Source of the DNA: Pycnopodia helianthoides
Taxonomy: Eukaryota; Echinodermata; Asteroidea; Forcipulatida; Asteriidae
Reading direction: 5' to 3'
Length of the DNA stretch: 64,000 bases
Assembly (NCBI GenBank): GCA_032158295.1
Contig: CM063252.1
Coordinates: 15,089,885 to 15,153,884 of the forward strand
Under the pieces are notes generated by a model, which saw only the letters and a program-made list of their open reading frames with translations, ran no database searches and was not told the DNA's origin. Shown here one piece after another: positions 61,001-64,000 of this stretch (within the stretch, counting starts at the first letter, position 1; each line of letters starts with the position of its first letter). The position numbers were made by a program, and so were the translations under genes.

Positions 61001-63033
61001 GATTCAAAAAAATTGTCAATCTGAGACTTGTTTCTGCATGAAATGTTTCCCAGATTGAGGTATTCTAATTGTGGTTTATTGATTCCTGCGTGGACATGAC
61101 CTCTCCAGATTAACGGTAATTTCTCAAAAACCGCTACCACATTTTGAAATGAAATTTTCACAGGTCAGTTTTGTATATGTATCTACATACATTTATATAG
61201 GGTTAAAACAATTGATCGGTTCAAAAAACCACATGTATACTTTGCCTTTATACTTGATTTTAAAGGCTCAGCACAATGATACATGATTTGTGATCCTTTT
61301 TTGGGGAGTGCAGGTTTTTGGACAAAATCTACGTCATGTCCGGCCCAGAAGCAATGGAGAAATTCCTGAAGAATCCAAGACCGTACCTGGTCAGCCCCCA
61401 ACCCAGGCCTCCGTGTAAGCTGTGTGTGGTCGGTCCACCACTCTCAGGAAAGACAACCATGTGTCACCTACTGGCTTCCAAGTTCAACTCCAAGGTAAGT
61501 TTATAATTGTACGCAGGGCACGATATCATGGTAAGCAAATTAGTTGTGCTTACTACAGTAAAAGAACACCCAGATCTCAGACAAACATTCTACCATTTGA
61601 CCTCAAGCGATCACCGCATCGGCGTGCCAGACCGCAGAAGTACCGTACGTACATGGGAGTCCGCGCAAAGCTTGGACATAACGAGGACGTACGTTAGTGA
61701 AATGTGTCACGATGTTTGAGATGGGGGTACCGAGCTTCTATTTTTCGCATTAGTGAGGATCGCTATTGCTGAATTTGTTTTTAGTATGGTATTATTGCAT
61801 TGTTTGCCCGTAGGTGTTGGATCTCGATGAGCTAATCAAAACGCGAATGGCGATACACAAAGCCAAACAGGTGGAGCTGACTCGGCTGGAAGCACTGGAG
61901 TCCGCTATCGCCACGGTCAAGGCCAAACTACGAGAGAAAGAAGAGAGTAAGTTGATAACCAGCTGCTGTTTTAAGATGGCCTGTTATTCCTTCAGTCAAT
62001 TCTTCAACAATAAAATTCTTCAAAATAAATTCCGCATCTGGAATCGATGCAGTTGGAACTGTCAAAAATGTGATTTTTTTTCTTCTTCTGTGCTTGACTG
62101 GACTGCCCTTGGCAAGCCCAATTTCATAGCGTTGCTTTAAGCAGCAACTAATTGCTTTAACAATTTTGGGTTGGTATTTTTTTGTCAAAGAATATTTGAG
62201 GCACTGCGCTTTTGGTTTTTGGGTTTGTGGTAGTCTCACTATGTTAGAAGTGTGGTTGGTGGGATTCTGCATATGGCTAATCTCACTGTACACTCACTCT
62301 GCAGGTCTTGTGTGTAAATCAAGCATTGAGATCCATTTAAGTGTATGATTCTGTTCCTTCACACATTCAAGTTAGGATCATAGATTGGTAAGATAGATGT
62401 ACTCCAGAAAATTAAAGAACCACAACTATAAACTATTGTGGGAAAGTAGTCCCTTCGAAGTAACATGGTTTGGATAATTTGTAAAAATTCTGTGACAGTT
62501 TTTTTGCTGTTTACTCAGCAAGTAGACACTGTATTCAGCTGAAACTTTGTAACCCGAACAAAGATATTGACAAAATGGGAAGGCCGCCAACATAGGGCTA
62601 GATAGCTCAGTTGGTATAGCGCCGGTACGTTAATCCGGAGGTCGTTGGTTCAAATCCCGCTCTAGTCAATTTTTCTTTGTCCAACCCCAACCCACTTTGT
62701 AAATTTGTCAATAAATCAGCAATACTGTGTCAAAAACCAATCTATGACCCTACCTTTAAAGCTACTGAAACGTGGGAACCCACGGTTCCGAAAAATGTTT
62801 GAACATGCACTAGACTTCCTTGCTGTAGTGCTAATTATGATGTCTAGCATTTGGTTTTAACTTGGAACCACACTTGTTCTTGTCTGCTCTTACGGTTCCA
62901 ACAAGCCTTCCTTGGTCCCTGCCAGGAGACTAAACAGTGTTCTGTTCACTTCTTTAATAACTTTGTTGCTTTTTCTGTAAACAAATGCAAACAGCCGCTT
63001 CAGAGGGTGACGGAGATGACTTAGACGAACAAG
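52070..63033 (+). CDS. AK9: Adenylate kinase 9 (AK9), 5' part, ten exons; continues beyond window
   Basis: Large multi-domain nucleoside mono/diphosphate kinase; vertebrate AK9 repeats several adenylate-kinase-like modules and has been linked to cilia. Exons: 52070-52084, 53206-53454, 54883-55153, 55451-55563, 56977-57165, 59200-59328, 59911-60227, 61314-61494, 61814-61946, 62995-63033. All joins keep phase and give about 545 residues. Module 1 has the P-loop GKPGSGKTT, the NSPEV helix and an acidic Glu-rich loop. Module 2 has FLDKIYVMS, NPRPYLVSP, PPCKLCVVG and the P-loop GPPLSGKTT. Residue order follows human AK9 throughout (FDED, SGKTTL, APRYRW, NPRPYL). It is transcribed away from IGF2R. 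Confidence 0.95.
52085..53205. other. AK9 intron 1
   Basis: GT-AG bounded intron between the small first exon and exon 2. No gene, SINE or MITE recognised in it. Confidence 0.65.
53206..53454 (+). CDS. AK9: AK9 exon 2, N-terminal region
   Basis: 83 codons from DEANMMMEP to MDADPFDEDQ. Mostly low-complexity and lineage-specific; the DPFDED end resembles the FADIFDED just before the first kinase module in human AK9. Acceptor TCACAG|GAC, donor CAG|GTAGGG. Confidence 0.85.
53455..54882. other. AK9 intron 2
   Basis: Non-coding; includes the dispersed repeat at 54420-54600 that matches 26015-26210. Nothing else recognised. Confidence 0.7.
54883..55153 (+). CDS. AK9: AK9 exon 3, first P-loop
   Basis: ELRFLHSKPTCFIVLGKPG, then SGKTTLAKRLAQTW: the Walker A loop. 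GGAIPEEMTARLIEEKINSP follows, the NMP-binding region. Its GC content is clearly higher than the flanking introns. Acceptor TGCACAG|GCA, donor CATG|GTGAGT. Confidence 0.95.
55451..55563 (+). CDS. AK9: AK9 exon 4, DGFP segment
   Basis: YVLDGFPSLSEDYMK and LKPDFIINLR. Canonical adenylate kinases read DGFPR; here Ser replaces the Arg, and human AK9 module 1 also lacks it (EIPSLS). Acceptor TTTTAG|GT, donor CAGG|GTAAGG. Confidence 0.93.
56376..56568. mobile_element. MITE-C copy 4
   Basis: GGGGCCCAATTTCATAGAGC start; right end GCAGCTCTGTGAAATTGGAC. A half copy follows to about 56660. Confidence 0.85.
56715..56893. mobile_element. MITE-E, short element with terminal inverted repeats
   Basis: AAGCCCGGTTCGTACTTCCT and its inverse (AGAAGTGTGAACCGGGCTT) bound about 178 bases; subterminal TTCGCATTCGCATTCGCATT. 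It lies 84 bases before the AK9 exon 5 acceptor. Confidence 0.88.
56977..57165 (+). CDS. AK9: AK9 exon 5, Glu-rich loop
   Basis: [30 protein letters not shown] and about 11 consecutive Glu. Human AK9 has a comparable poly-Glu run here. Acceptor GCAATCAG|ATG, donor GAGCAG|GTGAAT. All but its last base is duplicated at 42424-42640. Confidence 0.92.
57271..57640. mobile_element. MITE-A full copy in AK9 intron 5
   Basis: AAAGACACTGGACACCTTTG start, central GACCTCACGCGTGAGGTC palindrome, GTGTCCAGTGCCTTTAA end. Confidence 0.9.
58148..59080. repeat. C-rich minisatellite, about 0.93 kb, in AK9 intron 5
   Basis: Irregular units of CCCCTGTCCCC and CCCCACCCC. The complementary strand is dense in runs of four to six G (GGGGACAGGGGGG). 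It keeps frames open on both strands; the resulting Pro/Ser- and Gly/Asp-rich frames are not genes. Confidence 0.97.
59200..59328 (+). CDS. AK9: AK9 exon 6
   Basis: EEEPREELSFEITERLVRRP, then EDMLQHARDNIVVYKDK (human LVQRPEDYLENVENIVKLYKE region). Phase 0 at both ends. Acceptor TTGTCAG|GAG, donor TTTGAG|GTGGGT. Confidence 0.93.
59911..60227 (+). CDS. AK9: AK9 exon 7, between kinase modules
   Basis: QQYLIEMDANKPAPNLFKEL, TEELMRTLGG, MVAPRYRWRRSRWARMCPVE and GKPEFAVG. The APRYRW-RS-W-R-CPV string is an AK9 signature. Acceptor CATTCAG|GAT, donor GTAGG|GTAAGT. Confidence 0.95.
60241..60485. mobile_element. MITE-C copy 5 in AK9 intron 7
   Basis: GGGCCCAATTTCATAGAGCT and AGCTCTATGAAATTGGGCCC at the two ends; interior almost completely self-complementary (TGCTTAGCATGAAATTTCTT and inverse). 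It starts 14 bases after the exon 7 donor. Confidence 0.92.
60890..61257. mobile_element. MITE-B copy
   Basis: Matches 45040-45350; ends GTATACTTTGCCTTTA. Confidence 0.75.
61314..61494 (+). CDS. AK9: AK9 exon 8, second P-loop
   Basis: FLDKIYVMSGPEAMEKFL, NPRPYLVSP, CKLCVVGPPLSGKTTMCHLL. The second Walker A is GPPLSGKT. Acceptor GTGCAG|G, donor TCCAAG|GTAAGT. Confidence 0.95.
61814..61946 (+). CDS. AK9: AK9 exon 9, helical segment
   Basis: VLDLDELIKTRMAIHKAKQ, then a Lys/Glu/Ala-rich helix (VKAKLREKEE) that may be a coiled coil. Acceptor CCGTAG|GTG, donor GAGA|GTAAGT. Confidence 0.92.
62385..62770. repeat. Dispersed repeat interrupted by a tRNA-like SINE-1
   Basis: TTCAGCTGAAACTTTGTAAC and AAAAACCAATCTATGACCCT belong to the 24063 family; 62560-62690 is a SINE-1 copy with the head GGGCTAGATAGCTCAGTTGG inserted within it. 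Confidence 0.75.
62995..63033 (+). CDS. AK9: AK9 exon 10, 39-base micro-exon
   Basis: Encodes ASEGDGDDLDEQ between acceptor AAACAG|CC and donor CAAG|GTATAC; phases fit exon 9. Short and acidic, so the call rests on phase and splice sites. Later exons lie beyond the window. Confidence 0.75.
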
Positions 63034-64000
63034 GTATACAGGTTCATTTGACCTACCCACTTCCCCTATCACCGCACTCACCGGTAATAACCACACCAGC
63101 TCTGCCCCCCCCCCACAACCTTTCCACAAAAACCCAAGGCGTGTAAAGAGTCAACTAACATTATTAACTCAACCTCTCCTACACCTCACTGCTGTTCAGC
63201 GGTAGTCAGAGAAGTCTGACATTTTATTGTACAGTTTTTTGTAAGTGCACATTTGCATACATTATATAAGGGTGCGTTTTCGCGGTCGTAACCAACAACT
63301 GTTTCGGCTGACTTGGCCGTGGGTTTAAAGGGTGTGTACAACATTGGTAAGACTAAAGATATAAATGTTCACAGATTTGCACATAACTGACATGGGATGA
63401 AGAGGGTCATGGTGGTAAACTTCCCTTGAAATAGTTTTGCTTGAAATGCTATAGTTTTTGAGAAATTAGTAAAACAGTAAAAACATATAAAGGGGTCGTC
63501 TTTTACTGTTTTCCTGAGACACCGATGACCGATTGAGCTTATTTCATGGATATGTTGGATTACACAAAGCGTGGATATTGGTATTTGACAATTGGGTCAT
63601 TCCACCAAATTGAGACACAGTGTGATTTTTGTGCAATATTTGTCCATACTATGAAAAGAAATCATTTATTTGACCCAATTATTTCATGTAACATTCTCCT
63701 TTGAGTGTGAACAAGTTTGATGAAGTATAAATTGTTTTAATGCATTTTAATGGAAATTATTATGAAAAATGTGTGATTTGGATGTAACACGGACACCGTG
63801 CCCATGTTACATCCAGAAGTTTTATTTTTCAAATTTTTCAACACTCAAATACATTATTGTGCAAATTCACTTCGTGCACTAATTACAAGGAACAAATTGT
63901 ACCAGGCAAAACCGTTTTCATGATAGTCAGTGATTAAATACAGCAGAAATGAGGCAGGACTAAAATCATGCACAAGTCATACAAATGTCACAAAGTGTTT
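63034..64000. other. Start of AK9 intron 10, runs off the window
   Basis: No coding signal. Contains the 10-base-pair hairpin GGATGTAACA/TGTTACATCC at 63780-63814. AK9 continues beyond the edge. Confidence 0.65.

Noticed and set aside
62594..62670. tRNA gene
   Set aside because: The tRNA-like sequence recurs six times with the same flanking sequence, so it is a SINE head; anticodon arm is poor.

Overview
Animal nuclear DNA: AT-rich introns with GT-AG boundaries, many dispersed repeats (hairpin MITEs, tRNA-derived SINEs, non-LTR retrotransposon tails) and minisatellites. Two genes dominate and both are close counterparts of human genes. The protein divergence, the compact multi-exon structure and the repeat style suggest a marine invertebrate deuterostome, most likely an echinoderm (inference; species not determined).

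Minus strand, 49996 down to 4123: a complete gene for the cation-independent mannose-6-phosphate receptor (CI-MPR/IGF2R). I resolved 45 coding exons by reading splice sites, reading phase and the CIMR repeat signature (C-x-Y-x-F-x-W, YDLSPL, INVC, GACQ). All phases join. The product is about 2413 residues: signal peptide, 15 CIMR repeats, one membrane span and an 81-residue tail with YSKV and acidic dileucine motifs. The mannose-6-phosphate quartet Q/R/E/Y is intact in repeats 3, 5 and 9. The mammalian fibronectin-II insert of repeat 13 is absent. Two exons (16 and 20) carry a one-base disruption in this assembly.

Plus strand, from 52070 past the right edge: the first ten coding exons of adenylate kinase 9 (AK9), with two P-loops. 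The two genes are divergent, with start codons 2.07 kb apart. A nearly exact copy of AK9 exon 5 lies inside IGF2R intron 5.

Region 1-4099 holds no recognisable gene; it may contain the receptor 3' UTR and includes a 286-bp tandem duplication and a tRNA-like SINE. IGF2R introns hold most repeats. Two minisatellites (26452-27663 and 33887-34556) have amplified the 5' splice junctions of exons 20 and 15, so each authentic donor is followed by a ladder of copies of itself. AK9 intron 5 contains a 0.93-kb C-rich (G4-prone) minisatellite.

The genes are not obviously functionally linked: one sorts lysosomal enzymes at the Golgi and endosomes, the other is a nucleoside mono/diphosphate kinase associated with cilia in vertebrates. 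I see no evidence of a wholly new system; the most unusual structures are the splice-donor minisatellites and the duplicated AK9 exon.
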